DNA of 64,000 nucleotides, taken from positions 682,001 through 746,000 of the forward strand of contig CAUEEP010000904.1 of the NCBI GenBank assembly GCA_958450365.1, given 5' to 3'. Within the stretch, counting starts at the first letter, position 1, and the number at the start of each line of letters is the position of its first letter. The notes under the pieces are model-generated. The model saw only the letters and a list, made by a program, of their open reading frames with translations. It was not told where the DNA came from and did no database searches. Below, in pieces: positions 1 through 11,314 of this stretch. The DNA is from Mesorhabditis belari. Taxonomy: Eukaryota > Nematoda > Chromadorea > Rhabditida > Rhabditidae. A program made the translations under genes and the position numbers.

Positions 1-500
1 GCTTCAGCTGCTTGTTTATCTTGTAAGACGAGTCAAATCACCTTTACACCGGCGCAAACGAATCGAACTGGATCAATTGATGCGACATTCAGGTTAAGCT
101 TTTGTAGCTCATAAAAAGCAATGTCGACAAAAAATTTCTCTACAGTGGACCGACAAAAACAGGAGTAAACGGTTGCCTTCAACTTACAGCCATTTGTAAC
201 GGTGACGATGGATATGTTTCTTTTATGCAGGTAAGAAGTAGGTGCAACGTTTCAAAGTAACCAGAAAAAAGCTTTTAGTTTAACTGGCAGAATGGTGGGC
301 CGATTGAAGATGAACTGATGCTACAAAAGACAACGGCAACGCTTGATTGCAAAAATGGGAAATGGTTTGTTAATGTTGGGATGGGGACGAGAATCAAGCT
401 GTCTCAAAGAGCCAAAGTTATAGATTTTCAAGTCAGCCAACAAACTTGGAAATTTTTGGCTCAAACGTCAATAGGTGTGCAACAAAACTTCACATCTTAA
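1..500 (+). CDS. C6-domain protein, 3' part (partial at window edge)
   Basis: Three exons can be spliced in frame: <1-92, 146-230 and 291-500, with introns of 53 and 60 nt (GT...CAG). The product begins inside a secreted-type Cys domain: CLSC, then an ITFTP stretch, GCLQL, a TAIC, a FMQNGGPIED turn and a TATLDCKNGKW motif. This spacing matches the nematode C6 domain (Pfam PF01681), whose function is unknown and which occurs in extracellular nematode proteins. Five of the expected six cysteines are visible. The sixth should follow the GTRI segment, but the frame instead runs into a hairpin repeat and stops at 498-500, so the C-terminus looks replaced or truncated by that insertion. The 5' end lies outside the window. 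Family assignment is by recognition of the pattern only. Confidence 0.7.
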
Positions 501-646
501 CTCCTTTAAAAGCAATTTTTAATTTTCTTTTACCATTAGATAGAGCTTGAAAAATACTATCTAATGGTAAAAAGAAAATTTTAGAAAGTTGCTTTTAAAG
601 GGGCCAAGACGTAAAGTTTCGTTGTACACCTATTGGCGTTTGAAAT
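463..646. repeat. Hairpin (foldback) MITE
   Basis: Two arms of about 80 bp are imperfect reverse complements: the left contains TCAATAGGTGTGCAACAAAA, the right its complement with a few changes, meeting near 541-553. It overlaps the last codons of the C6 gene. Terminal duplications are not clear, so the superfamily is unknown. Confidence 0.7.
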
Positions 647-654
647 GAAAATTT

Positions 655-1330
655 CAGATCTAACTAGTAAGATCTACTTTGTTTAGGTGAAGCCCCAATT
701 TGTACTGTCTAAAATACTCAATTCGGGCTGAAAATCGGTAAAAAAAAGATGAAAATAAGCAAGAGAGTAGAGGTGTTGTTTTTAAAGAAGCAAGTATTTC
801 AATTTTACATCGGAGTTGAACCAAGGAGGATTTCCACTGATTTAGGTTTAAAATTTGAAGTATCTTAAAAGTATCTTAAAGGGAAAATATCTAATCGAAG
901 CCACCATTTTTCAGGTTTTACAAGGCTCGCAATGTGGTAGAAGTCGATTGTCAACAAGCAGGCTAAACTTGATATTTTCATGCACTTTTTCTGTTTAAAG
1001 TCAATTTTTGGCACTTTACATAGCTAATAAAGTGTTCTGATCTGTTTTAATAGAAAAAAAGGCTATTTTCAAGTCAACGATTGGCTAAAGAAAATGTTTT
1101 TTGTGCAAATCATATGCTAGTTTCTTGAAAAAAAAAAATCGCTTGTCACTTGTTTTCCCCATCTTTTTTATCTGATCTCAAAATAGGTTTGGATGGAAGA
1201 AAGACATTGTCAAGGTTCGGAAGAAGTTTGATGGAAGAAAGATCTGTCAAGGTTCGGCAGGTTAAGTGTATTTGTCTTCTAGAGCTTTGAAAAAAGACCA
1301 GTCACTAAGAAACTGTATACGACGCTTCGA
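655..1330. other. Intergenic, no feature seen
   Basis: AT-rich sequence without convincing exons. A short near-direct repeat (gatggaagaaagat and GTCAAGGTTCGG) lies at about 1190-1260. Confidence 0.5.
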
Positions 1331-1337
1331 AAAGTCG

Positions 1338-1440
1338 GGTTTGAGTCCTCCCTTGCTGCACAAGGGAGGACTCGAACCCCCGCCTCCTGATCCCGGGCCT
1401 GGCGCTCTAGCACTGAGGTACTTGCACAGTTGAGCCATCT
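1338..1440 (-). repeat. tRNA-like (SINE-type) sequence
   Basis: On the - strand a D-arm/A-box-like stretch (ATGGCTCAACTGTGC, and again CTCAGTGCTAGAGCG) is followed by a good B-box, GGGGGTTCGAGTCCTCC. No matching acceptor stem is visible, so this is tRNA-derived rather than a working tRNA gene. Confidence 0.5.
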
Positions 1441-1561
1441 CTTCAAAGAACTTATACATCCGGCGGTGACCCGAAGACACAGACAAGATTGTTTTTGCGT
1501 CTCTCAAATTCTTACAACAATTCTTACAACAACTCTTACAACTAACAAGGTCATCAAAATA

Positions 1562-2913
1562 TTAGGGTGTAACTGGACTTCTGAATTCCTACTCTAAAAC
1601 AACCAATAGAGAAAGCCTTGATTTCCTGACATAAGATAAAACTATAAACTAAACACTTATACTATCTTTTGCTTTAGATTCGGTTGCTTTTTGCTCTTAA
1701 AAAATGGAAGTTCCCGAGTAAACAAGGAGAAGGAATGAGATTGGTGTCATTATGAACCAAAAGGGTGTCGTCACGGTATGCAATTATTGCCCAAGAATGA
1801 TGCGCCACCAAAAGTTCATCGTAAGAGCTGCGATGCTTCATGATTTTAAACAAGGCAAGAAACCTGCTGATTCTCTTCGTGATGTATTAAATGCATTTGG
1901 AAAAGGAAGTATTACAAAAAACTGGTTTCGATTTCATCGAACGAATGGTTTTATCGATTTGAGAATGGAAACGAGAGTCTTCAAGATGAGCCTCGACCTA
2001 GTCGCTCATCGGAGCTTGACAATGAAAAGCTTTTAAACGATAATGATCCCACATTGGCTACTTGAGAGTTGAGTGAAATGCTAGAGGTTAGTCACATGAT
2101 TATTGGTCAATACTTGCATGCTTTTGGAAAGCGACTTCGAAAAGGAAAGTGTGTATCGAATAAATTGAGCATTGAGAACAAGGTATCACGAATCACTGCA
2201 TGTTCAAAGCTCAGAGAAGCAAAAACTCCCGGTTTTTGGGATTCAATTCTAACTTCTGATAAAACCTGGATATTCTACGATGATTCTTGAATTCAAGAAT
2301 CAATGGCTATCTCAAGATCAAATTCCGCAAACGACCCTTAAACGAGACATTCATGGCAAGAAAATAATGCTCTGTTATTGGTGGAATTCAAGACGTTTAC
2401 GAATTGCTGAAACCTAGAAAAACAATCGTTTCGGATCTCTATTGTTTCGGAATAATTAATCAAAGTTAAGGCAAAATTTGGGCTACAATTTCTCGCTAGT
2501 TAATTTTTTGCAAGATAACGCAAAAACGCAAAAGATCACCCACCAGAAAATTGATGAAATCGTCTGGAAACTTCTCCTGGAAAGTCCTCACAGCTTTTTC
2601 CTCCGTCTTCCTCATATCCTCCTGATCTAGCACCATTATCATCTTTTCCGATCTCTCAGGCAATGCCTCGTGGGGTAATTGATCATTGATCGATACTTGC
2701 ATGCTTCGTAACAGCGAGGAAGTCAAAAGAATTGCTTGATCACTATTTTACTATTCATGGCGCTTAGTTTTTTTTAGAAGGGACCTACGAAAAATATGGC
2801 AAGAATTCATTGATAATCATCGGAAATACCTTTTAGATTAGGCTTGTTTATTTGAGTTTTTTTGAATCAATTCTTCTTACCCAAAAATTTCCGTTATTTA
2901 AGTTACACCCTAA
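1562..2913 (+). mobile_element. Full-length decayed mariner element
   Basis: Terminal inverted repeats TTAGGGTGTAACT (1562-1574) and its complement (2901-2913) are flanked by TA on both sides, the Tc1/mariner target duplication. The 1,352-bp length fits a complete mariner. The interior holds recognisable pieces of the whole transposase in order, in several frames. Confidence 0.85.
1752..2860 (+). pseudogene. Mariner transposase, multiply frameshifted
   Basis: Pieces in mariner order: N-terminal HTH region (HDFKQGKKPADSLRDV, then NWFRFHRTNGF); after a frame change ESLQDEPRPSRSSELDNE; the second HTH (ELSEMLEVSHMIIGQYLHAF); the first catalytic Asp block ILTSDKTWIFYDDS; then KKIMLCYWWNS, FLQDNAKTQ (second Asp), HQKIDEIVWK and HYHLFRSL near 2640. 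Stops and frame changes occur between blocks (for example the TAG/TGA near 2063 and 2288). The element cannot encode a working enzyme. Confidence 0.85.
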
Positions 2914-3256
2914 TAGATGATCATTGTGAACAGCTGAAAACTTGTAGCCTCGAAACAGCATGATAGAAACCCATTTATCAACCCGAACGAACTATTTTCT
3001 AGTTTGGATTCAAATGGTTTTCTAGTTTTTATATCTTATATCCTAAGAGACTTTTAAAAAACGCTGGAAAAAACAATTTAGACATTCCTCCGTTTTTTGC
3101 TTTTAGAACTGTTGAATGCAATTAGCAAATGAGCAAAATGTAATCTGTGGGGATTAGAGTGAAAAGGGGTCATTGATTGAATCCAAAAAGAGGGGAAATT
3201 TTATTGTCTACAAGAGGTTTTCACTGAAAATTGAGTCATTTCTAGAAGTTCTCGCG

Positions 3257-6200
3257 ATGAGCCTCGTGCTATTCCTTGTCTACTGCATTTATGGTATTCC
3301 CTCTACGATTCTCTATTTGATCGTCATTTACACGATCGTCGTGAAACGGCGAACGATTTTCGCCGGCTCCTTTTACCTCGTCTACCTGAATCTGCTTGTT
3401 GTCGTAAGTCGAAAGATTCAGTAATATGTTGGTGATCGTTCAAAATGCAATATGCAATATTTGGGATGTGGTAACCAATTTGAATACTTACATCAACTTG
3501 AACATCAACTTGAACATCAAGAACATCAACTTGAAAATCAAGAACATCAACTTGAACATCAAGAATATCAACTTGAACATCAAGAACATCAACTTTAGGA
3601 TTTGGTAACCTATTTGAACACTTACATCAACTTGAAACCACGCGAAATCCCGGGAATCGCTGAGTATTTTGTCGACATCGAATTCAAAATACCGCCCTAT
3701 CGTTTCTTCATTATGCTTTCATTTGCATGCTATCATTTACAGGCAAGCAAATTCAAAAAAGATTACCCCAGCTAGGTTTCAATATTGACTAGAGTGTGTT
3801 CCTCTCAAGTAATAGCTTTCTATAAGTAATAGCTTTCTATTTTCCGCCCCTCAAAGGCAAAATTTCGAGATATTAAATGTTATAAGCTGAATATCTTTAA
3901 TTTTTGTCTTTGAAGGGCGCATTATAGAAAGCTATTACTTGAGGGGAGCACACTCAAATATTGACTACGACGGTGTATAGTGAGCTTCACACAATTTCTG
4001 TTTAACTAGTTAGCTTCACACAATTCTGTTTAACTAGCAAGCTTCACACAATTTCTGTTTAACTAGTAAGCTATTTGAGAAAGAATTTTTAATTGTCTTG
4101 TCTTTTAATTAAGGTTATGTTTTGGACTTTGACTAAAACCGAAAAGAACTGAATCGAAAAGAATATGGAACACAGTAAAACCTCAATCACAAAAACTCAA
4201 GGGATTTCAAAAAAACCTTTTTCTTCTCGAGGGTTTTCTTGCTATTGAGGTTTTGCTTCATAATGCTCTAGTAAAAGAGTAAAAAAAATGTAGAAAAATG
4301 TGCTCTTTGGTGCTACCAATGTTTTCATTTACACAAATAAGATTAATTTCATTCAAAAAAACAACATTTAAAGCAACGTCTTTATAAAATCGACAGCAAA
4401 CTAACTAAAAAAAAAATTGGAGAAACCTTAGTTTATTTCGTTCGTTTGTTTGTTTGTTTGTTTGTTTAATTGATTGTTCCTGGAAAAATTCCTCGATTTT
4501 GCACGCATTAATCGTTGTTGAATCATTAAAGGGGGTGCAGATCGCGGCCGGGTCTTAAACAAAAAATTTTTCACGGTAACTCTATGTTTTTATTTTATAA
4601 AACTTACGTTTTATTATAAAAAAAACAAAAAACATCCGGCTAGGATGTTTTGATTTTTATTTTTACTTTTGGAATACGCCAAAGTTCAAGACCCGCCCTC
4701 TTTAATGGCAAATAATGACAGAAAACGAATCAATTTGTACGTTCATTGCTCAAAGGTACTCACTAGGGAAACATTACGGTTTTCCACACTTCACTAAGTA
4801 GCTGAATTTTAAAATTTGTCCCAAAGCGCAGCTATTTAGTCTGTCGCTGACTAGGGGAAAGGTACGAACATCCCGTGAGCTTTCGTTTCCGGACCACATA
4901 CATCTTACTAAATCGAGTATGGAGATTCATAATCTGAAATCAAAAGCTGCCAAATAAGCTTCCAAACGCGTAAAAATTGAATTGAAATTTCGAAGCTTTA
5001 AAGGACTTTAAAGTATTGAAGAAAATGGAATTGAAGCTTTAAAGGGCGCTTTTCAATCGCGGGAGTTTGGGCGCCGGTGGCCTAGTGGATAGTGGGAAGG
5101 CCTTTAAGTCGTAAGATCGGGGTTCGGTCCCGCTCTTGGTTTTTGATTTTTTTTTCTTTAGATATAAAACTTTACCTTGTAACTATTCAATATAACAAAG
5201 TAAAATGAAATGTTAATGAAATATATGAAACGAGATTACGAAGCATCCAAAACAATAAAAATTTTCACAATACGAACATCTAATCAAAGCAAAGTGCGTG
5301 CGTTTTTTTTCAAATTACGATTTATATCACAATGAGCAATGAACGGGTAAAAACCTGTAAAGTATTACACTTAAAGAAAAGAGACCAAAAACCAAGCGCG
5401 GGAGCGAATTTCGACCTTACTACCGGGATGCCGTCCCATTATCCACTAGGCCACCGGTGTCCATATTATTGAAAAGCGCCTTTTAAAGCTTATCTTCGAA
5501 TTTTCAATTCAATTTTTACGCATTTGCAAGCTTATTTGGCAGCTTTTGATTTCAGATTCGGAATCTCCATACTCGATTTGGTAAGATTTATGTGGTCCGG
5601 AAACGAAAGCCCACGGGATGTTCGTACCTTTCCCCTAGTCAGCTACAGATTGAATAGCTGCACTTTGGGGCGCATTTTAGAATTCAGCTACTTAGTGAAG
5701 TGTGGAAAGCCGTAATGTTTGTTATTAAGGCTATAAATTATACTAATTTTAATCGTCGGGTTACGGAAAAGTCTGTTTTTTAACGAGGCTTTTCTTTTGC
5801 TATCGAGATTTGACTGTATTTAGAATACGGCCTCTCTGCTGCTCCATTTCAATCGTTTCACGTGCACGATTTTTCCACTCTATCATCAAGTGGTCAGCTT
5901 TGGGAAAAGAGCAGCACAAAACTCTTTGTTTTCAGATCTGGAAACACTGTACCCAGTTTCTAATTTGTTTCCTCACCATTTACAGCTTCGGAGCTGTCTG
6001 GCCTGTTCCATTCGTTAACGGGATGTACGTGAATGTGAATGGAACCGTGAGCAGAAGTGTCGCTTTTTACCAAGTAATCTTGGGAAACATAATAAGAATA
6101 CTTACTAGTTAGAGGCTTTTCGTCTAACACTATAAAATCTGAGAAAATCTTGGTATCACCAAGATACTTACTAGGGAAAGGCACCAGATCAAGTTGGTCC

Positions 6201-9200
6201 TTTTGATGCGTACCCAATTTGATAGAGCTTTGAATGGGGATTCTCAATCCGCTTTTCCTTTTTTCAATCGAGCTCTGCATTGCAAGATATCTGGCATTAA
6301 AGTCTAGGTCGGTTTTTTGGAGCTGTTATAGGTCTTATTTTACTCGCTGGTCGTAAGTACAGTAGTAGCGCAAGAGATAGTGCGAGCGCTCACAAGTTTT
6401 TCTCTTCTCGCTCGTTCACGAGGTTCGAATCCCCTCTATCTTAATCCTTTTTTTAGCTAAATGATCAAAAAATAGGATCAAGGCGTTTACAAAGCTATTA
6501 AACTAATTCAAGTCTTAAAAGCATTACATTTATGAACAAATATCATTGAAAATAACAACAATTAATATTCAAATATTCAAATATTCAAATATTCAAATAC
6601 GAATATTAAAAAAAAAGGTGTTTTTTAATGTATTTGATGGATTTAATGCATTTAATTTAATGTGTTTAGTAAATTTCCATTTAGTACATTTACATTTTAT
6701 CGTTCTTTGTTAATTGCAATCAATTTTTCAAAAAACAAAAAAAAGTTGGCTAGAGTGCAGTTTACCCACACGAAAAAGTTTCTAAAACCACTTTTCTGGG
6801 GGTTTTCGACCATGCTGAATCCGAATAACAAATTGCTGATCACTGGAAACGAAAAAAATTCTTCGCTTTTTGAAAAATTTGGCCTTAGGGGACGAAGGCA
6901 AGAAAGTTAAACCCTTTCTTTTAGTTCCTCTTTTATTTTTTGTTGATTTGATATCGATTTTACTACCACCTAGTTTTTTTCTTCTAGGAAAAGATTTCGA
7001 AAATTTTTCGTGGGTCGGCGTAAACTGGACTCTTGGAGTTGTTGGAGTTGGGAAAGTTGGAGCGGGGGGAGCGAATCGGGGTTCTTCTGGCTGGACGCCA
7101 CCGATTTACCTCTAGACCACAGCTGCTATCATCTCGTGTGCGAAATTGGGTTGAAATACTGTCGGATTTCGGGTCTTAAACCTTGATGCTAGATATCTTG
7201 CGATAAAAAGCTCGAGTGAAAAACCTAAAAGTCGATTCGGAATCCCCATTCAAAGCTCTATCAAATACATTGGGTGCGCATCAAAAAGGCCAACATGACC
7301 TGGTGCCTTTCTTTAGTCAAACAATGTCTATCGTAATCAGTTTCTGTAATCAGTTTCCACTTCATACTATTGGGTTGGTGACTTGAAAACTGCGGGCTAT
7401 TGTCCTATGTGACAGTTTGAGCACTTTCTTCAAAAGAAACCCATTTTGGTGTCAATGGAAAAGTTGTAGAGAATCAAAAATCAAGCTTATATCCAAATTT
7501 TCAGAACGATTCAAAAACTCGTTTTCAAGAAATGCGAAATTTACGAATTTTCACAAAACTTGCATTTTAAGCGAAACTACTAAGTGTATCTTTTTGGAAA
7601 TTTGGCTATAAGCCTAATTTTTGATTCTCTACAACTTTTATATTGACACCAAAATGGGTTTCTTTTGAAGAAAGTGCTCAAACTGGGATCTCCAGTCTCC
7701 ATCTCGAGTCCTCCATTTTTGAGTCTCACACTTGTCTCACACACAAACCAAAATCCTACTACAAAAGAGGAATCCGCAAATTGCCTGTAAAATGGGCAGA
7801 AGTCGTCAATAATAATGAAAATTATTTGGAATGAATTCATGGTTTTATGTTCAATAAATTTTAGTTCAAAGTCCCGCAGTTTTCAATTCACCAACCCAAT
7901 ATTTATCAGAAACCCATCTGATTGCAACGAAACCTATTTTTTTTCCAGCAACTCGCCGGTCTTTATATTTTTATGGAACTAATGGGTAAAATCTATATCG
8001 GAATTGCTATATTCTTTAATGGCTCCACTGCAATTAAGCTACTATATTTGCGCTATTATGGACAAAAGTTTGTGGTTTATTTTTTGTTAGGCCTTTGTTT
8101 ATCACAAAAATTATCTAAAACCACACAGCAGCCATTCAAAAAAAAAGCATTTCTCAAAGAAGTTTAAACAAGAAATCTTTCAACTTTAAAATAAACATTT
8201 AGAATCTCGGGTACACAAGAAATTGGACTCTTCGTGATGGCGTTTGCGACATTTTTTTGTCAAATTCTTTGCCAATACGTTGTTGTAAGCTCTTTTTTTG
8301 CATAACAGTTAACTTTTGCTAAAATTCAGACTCAAATCAGCACTGTGGCAGCCGCCTACGTTTCCTACAGCAATATAATTGTAAGGCTTGCAAATTTAGG
8401 CTCTCTACGGAAAATGCGGGCTTTTCAAAAGGATCCATTTTGAAGCGCTTGTTTTATCTATCGAAAAAGCATCTTTTCAACAATTTTTAAACCATAAAGC
8501 TCTTTTTTAAGTAATATTTTAGTACAAAATCCTTTTGAGAAGAAGCTATTTTTGAAAGAGAAAACGAGGGTTTAAAATAGGTGTTTTTGTCTATGACATC
8601 ATAGGAACACTTAATGAGTCTTCCGGACTACTATTCAAAATTCTTGTTTGAGTCTTATAAATCCTCAGCTTAGTAGAAAAAAGTTCTTTTGGAATTGTCT
8701 TTTTTTATGGTTTTCTTTGACTTTCTAAAAATTCAATAAACAAATCTTTAATAAGTCTCTTTTCGGATCATTTTTGATGATAAATTCAATTGATTTGATG
8801 TTGGCAATATTGGAAAAACAATGAACAACAATATTTTCATGTAGATGCTCGTGTTAAAGATGTTCGTTTATTTGTTGATTGATTTAGTCATCGGTTAACG
8901 CGGACATTTTCTCGCTTTCTGAAGTCTACATTGGTCTCGCCTTCAATCAACTGCTTCGGGTTCACGTTAAACAAGTGAGGTCACGTTGGTGATAGTGGAG
9001 CCTGATAGTGGAGCCTGATAGTGGAACCTGATAGTAGAGCCTGATAGTGGAGCCTGATAGTGGAACCTGATAGTAGAGCCTGATAGTGGAGCCTGATAGT
9101 GGAACCTGATAGTAGAGCCTGATAGTGGAGCCTGATAGTGGAGCCTGATAGTGGAACCTGATAGTGGAGCCTTGTGAAATTCACACCAAGCAAAATTTCA

Positions 9201-9300
9201 ACACAGTTTTTAGGCAATAGTCGGCAAGAAGTCTATCGCGATTGCGATTCCGTACCTCCGCGTCACACCGGCTCCGTCACCAAACACGAGTCGACCGTGA
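3257..9300 (+). CDS. Seven-transmembrane chemoreceptor, Srg/Srv-like
   Basis: Nine exons join in phase: 3257-3403, 3599-3742, 5824-5889, 5936-6073, 7949-8067, 8203-8284, 8330-8380, 8888-8974 and 9214-9300, about 306 residues, normal for nematode serpentine receptors. Exon 1 gives TM1 (YGIPSTILYLIVIYTIV); exon 2 the FRLY-like FYLVYLN/DLVTYLNTYINL region and TM2-3; exons 3-4 the family-typical NRFTCTIFPLYHQ + IWKHCTQF junction; later exons give TM4-7 (FGAVWPVPFV, YIGIAIFFNG, GLFVMAFATFF, ADIFSLSEVYIGLAF). Intron 2 uses a GC donor (CAG|GCAAGC); intron 3 is only 46 nt. The family role is chemosensation at ciliated neurons. The start ATG leaves a very short extracellular N-terminus, usual here. 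The 3' end is the weak part: a donor at 8985 would give another tail ending at 9338. Large introns are filled with foldback elements. Confidence 0.75.
3470..3598 (+). repeat. Duplicated start of receptor exon 2 plus 21-bp array
   Basis: GATGTGGTAACCAATTTGAA at about 3466 is a diverged copy of the first bases of exon 2 (3599), followed by tandem units built on AACTTGAACATCAAGAACATC that lead up to the true acceptor. The upstream copy lacks an AG acceptor, so only the downstream copy should be used. Confidence 0.7.
3792..3955. repeat. Hairpin MITE in receptor intron 2
   Basis: The left arm (GAGTGTGTTCCTCTCAAGTA) and right arm (complement ending CACACTC) pair over about 70 bp. The inner arm holds a local duplication of AAGTAATAGCTTTCTAT. 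Confidence 0.7.
4771..5718. repeat. Large foldback element with a tRNA-like module in each arm
   Basis: Arms 4771-5150 and 5390-5718 are reverse complements with scattered changes, around a spacer of about 240 bp. Each arm ends inward in a tRNA-like module: GGTGGCCTAGTGGATAG (A-box, tRNA-Arg-type) and GGGGTTCGGTCCCGC (B-box) at 5097-5142, mirrored on the - strand at 5395-5462. The element sits inside the second receptor intron. Confidence 0.75.
6165..7316. repeat. Foldback element with two tRNA-like modules
   Basis: Arms of about 140 bp (6165-6310 and 7170-7316) are inverted copies; a shared block is TTTGATAGAGCTTTGAATGG and its complement. Between them lie a + strand B-box (GAGGTTCGAATCCCCTC at about 6420) and a - strand A-box-like TGGTCTAGAGGTAAATCGG near 7110. 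It occupies receptor intron 4. Confidence 0.65.
7370..7899. mobile_element. Non-autonomous mariner-type element
   Basis: Ends TTGGGTTGGTGACTTGAAAA and its complement are flanked by TA on both sides; the whole 530 bp is nearly palindromic. Related copies lie at 52854 and 53206, and a weak remnant near 15215. No transposase remains. Mariner-type placement rests on the TA duplication and the form of the ends. Confidence 0.8.
8996..9172. repeat. 13-bp minisatellite
   Basis: Tandem units of the form GCCTGATAGTGGA with A/G variants, about 13 copies, in the last receptor intron. Confidence 0.9.
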
Positions 9301-9439
9301 AAACAATCCGAGATTTCATTCTAATCTGTTTTGAATAGAAATTTTCTATATAAGAGTTTGCTTCAGACAAAAACCGGCTAACTTTCACGTGCTTTCTTGT
9401 ATTTACAGGATGCGAAAATTCTGTCCCTTTTCTTGTCTA

Positions 9440-10172
9440 CAGGGTGCGCCAAAATTACGGCTATATGTTTTCAGCACATTGCATGCCAAACGCCGCAATC
9501 ATTTCAAAGACCCCAAGTGTTATATAGAGAATTGAAGCCTTAGTTCTTGCCTACATTTCTATACCAAAAGATCTTTGATTGGAGTTTTCCAGCCTATTTT
9601 TCAGATCTTCAAATAAGCTGATTCGACCAGTCTCCAGCATGCTTTCATTTTTGGCTCTTTTCTAAGAATTTCCCGGTTATTCAATGCATGAAAAGATAAG
9701 ATTTTGATTGGTATGAAAAACGATGATACCACCAAAGTGTTTTGACAATGTTAACCTAATCAGAACTTGAGTTAAAGAAAGCCCTCTTTAGATGTTCGGC
9801 GAAATTTGGGTTTTTAGGGTTTGGGGTGTTCAATTCTTAGTTTTATCTCCGTACGTGATGTCCTAAAGCTGTAAATTTGTTGAAAATCATTTTTAAATGC
9901 ATAAAATGCTTTTAATAACGAAAAATTCTTCCTACATAAAAGTTTTTATTTAGAAAAGAGCTAAAAATGAAAGCATCCTGGAGACTGATCGGATTGGGTT
10001 TATTTGAAGATCTGAAAAATAGGGTGCAAAACTCCAATCAAAGATCTTTTGGTACAGAAATGTAGGCAAGAACTAAGGCTTCAATTCACTATATAACACT
10101 TGGGGTCTTTGAATTGATTGCGGTGTTTGGCATGCAATCTGCTGAAAAGATGTAGCCGTAATTTTGGCGCAC
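9440..10172. mobile_element. Foldback element with about 200-bp inverted ends
   Basis: Left arm 9440-9660 starts CAGGGTGCGCCAAAATTACG; right arm 9960-10172 ends with the complement of TGCGCCAAAATTACGGCTA. The arms match over about 200 bp, and TA lies near both ends. A solo end fragment (GGCGCACCCTTTA) occurs at 13691. Likely a Tc1-type non-autonomous element. Confidence 0.7.
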
Positions 10173-10496
10173 TGATATTAGGCTGGAGAGAAACTCTATG
10201 CCGATTTTTTGGAAGACGGTCTTAAACTTATCCGATCTGGACTTGTAATAGCTCATTCGAAAGCTAATTTTCTAGCGAATTGGATAAAAAAACTCGTTTT
10301 GAATATATCAATTTTCAAAGTTTTTGCAGCAGCTTTACTGAGGGGCGTCAGACGCCAAATTTCAAAAAAAATTAATTTCTTCGTTTTTTTTCTACGGAAA
10401 CCTAGGCTGAAACCATGTTTTTTGGAATCAGCGTTAAAAATTACTCTAGAAAACGCAAAACTCATTCTCTTAGCAAAATTTTTTTTAAAAACCTGC

Positions 10497-10548
10497 CGCG
10501 CGCCGGAGTCGAACCCTCGACCCTTAGATCACCGCTTTCAGAGCTCTA
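10497..10548 (-). repeat. tRNA-like fragment
   Basis: On the - strand a B-box GAGGGTTCGACTCCGGCGC follows an anticodon-arm-like segment (AAGCGGTGATCTAAGGGTC). Partial; no complete cloverleaf. Confidence 0.45.
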
Positions 10549-10559
10549 AAAAAGGAAAA

Positions 10560-11314
10560 TTTCTTCCTTTTCCTTTTTTTTTGTTTTATCATTAAAAAGA
10601 AGGTGATTATATTGCTTAATTGTTTTAAGAAATTATTTTTTTATTTGATTTCATTGTTTTGCTAGTGTTTGTTGAATTTTAATGAGAAATGAGAATAATA
10701 ATGTTTAGTTTTTGTTAAATGCGTTAAAAAATTTAAGAATATACAATCAAATAGAATAATTTAAAGATTTAACCAAATAAGCATGTGTAATTTAACAGAT
10801 TTAACAGAATTTAACAGATAAAAGTCAAAATGGTAAAGATGATCCGAAGAGAAAGGAAAGGCAAGCCGCTTATGAAATCACGAATTGGCAAATATTCTTA
10901 CTTTTTTACTTTTGTACTGTACTTTTTAGTACTTTTGTGTTACTTTTGCTTACTATTATACTTTCTGTACTGTAAAAAAAGACCGAAACCAACAAAAATA
11001 CCAAGGAAGTTGTAGTTCAAATGTTATCGAGCTTTTTAATTTACGAAAATCAAAAAACCTATGAGAAAAAACGCTCTTTTGTCTCTTTTGCCAAAGCTTT
11101 TTTGTTGTTTGGAAAGTAAAAGAGAAAAAAAAGGAAGAGGACGCTGTTGCAAAAGAAACGACTTTAGGCCATGCTCACTGATCGCTTTTTTACACACAAA
11201 CCAATCACTTTTTTTGCTTCCTGTTCCCGCAATCTCCTTAGAAATCAAATTATTTCTTTGAATACTTAATTAATTAGTTGATAAATTCTTTGCCTTGTAA
11301 AGCTCAGCTCAATA
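10560..11314. other. Intergenic, no gene seen
   Basis: AT-rich, with microsatellite-like TTTAACAGAT runs at about 10790-10820. Open frames at 10830-11260 are low complexity and have no family signal. Confidence 0.5.
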
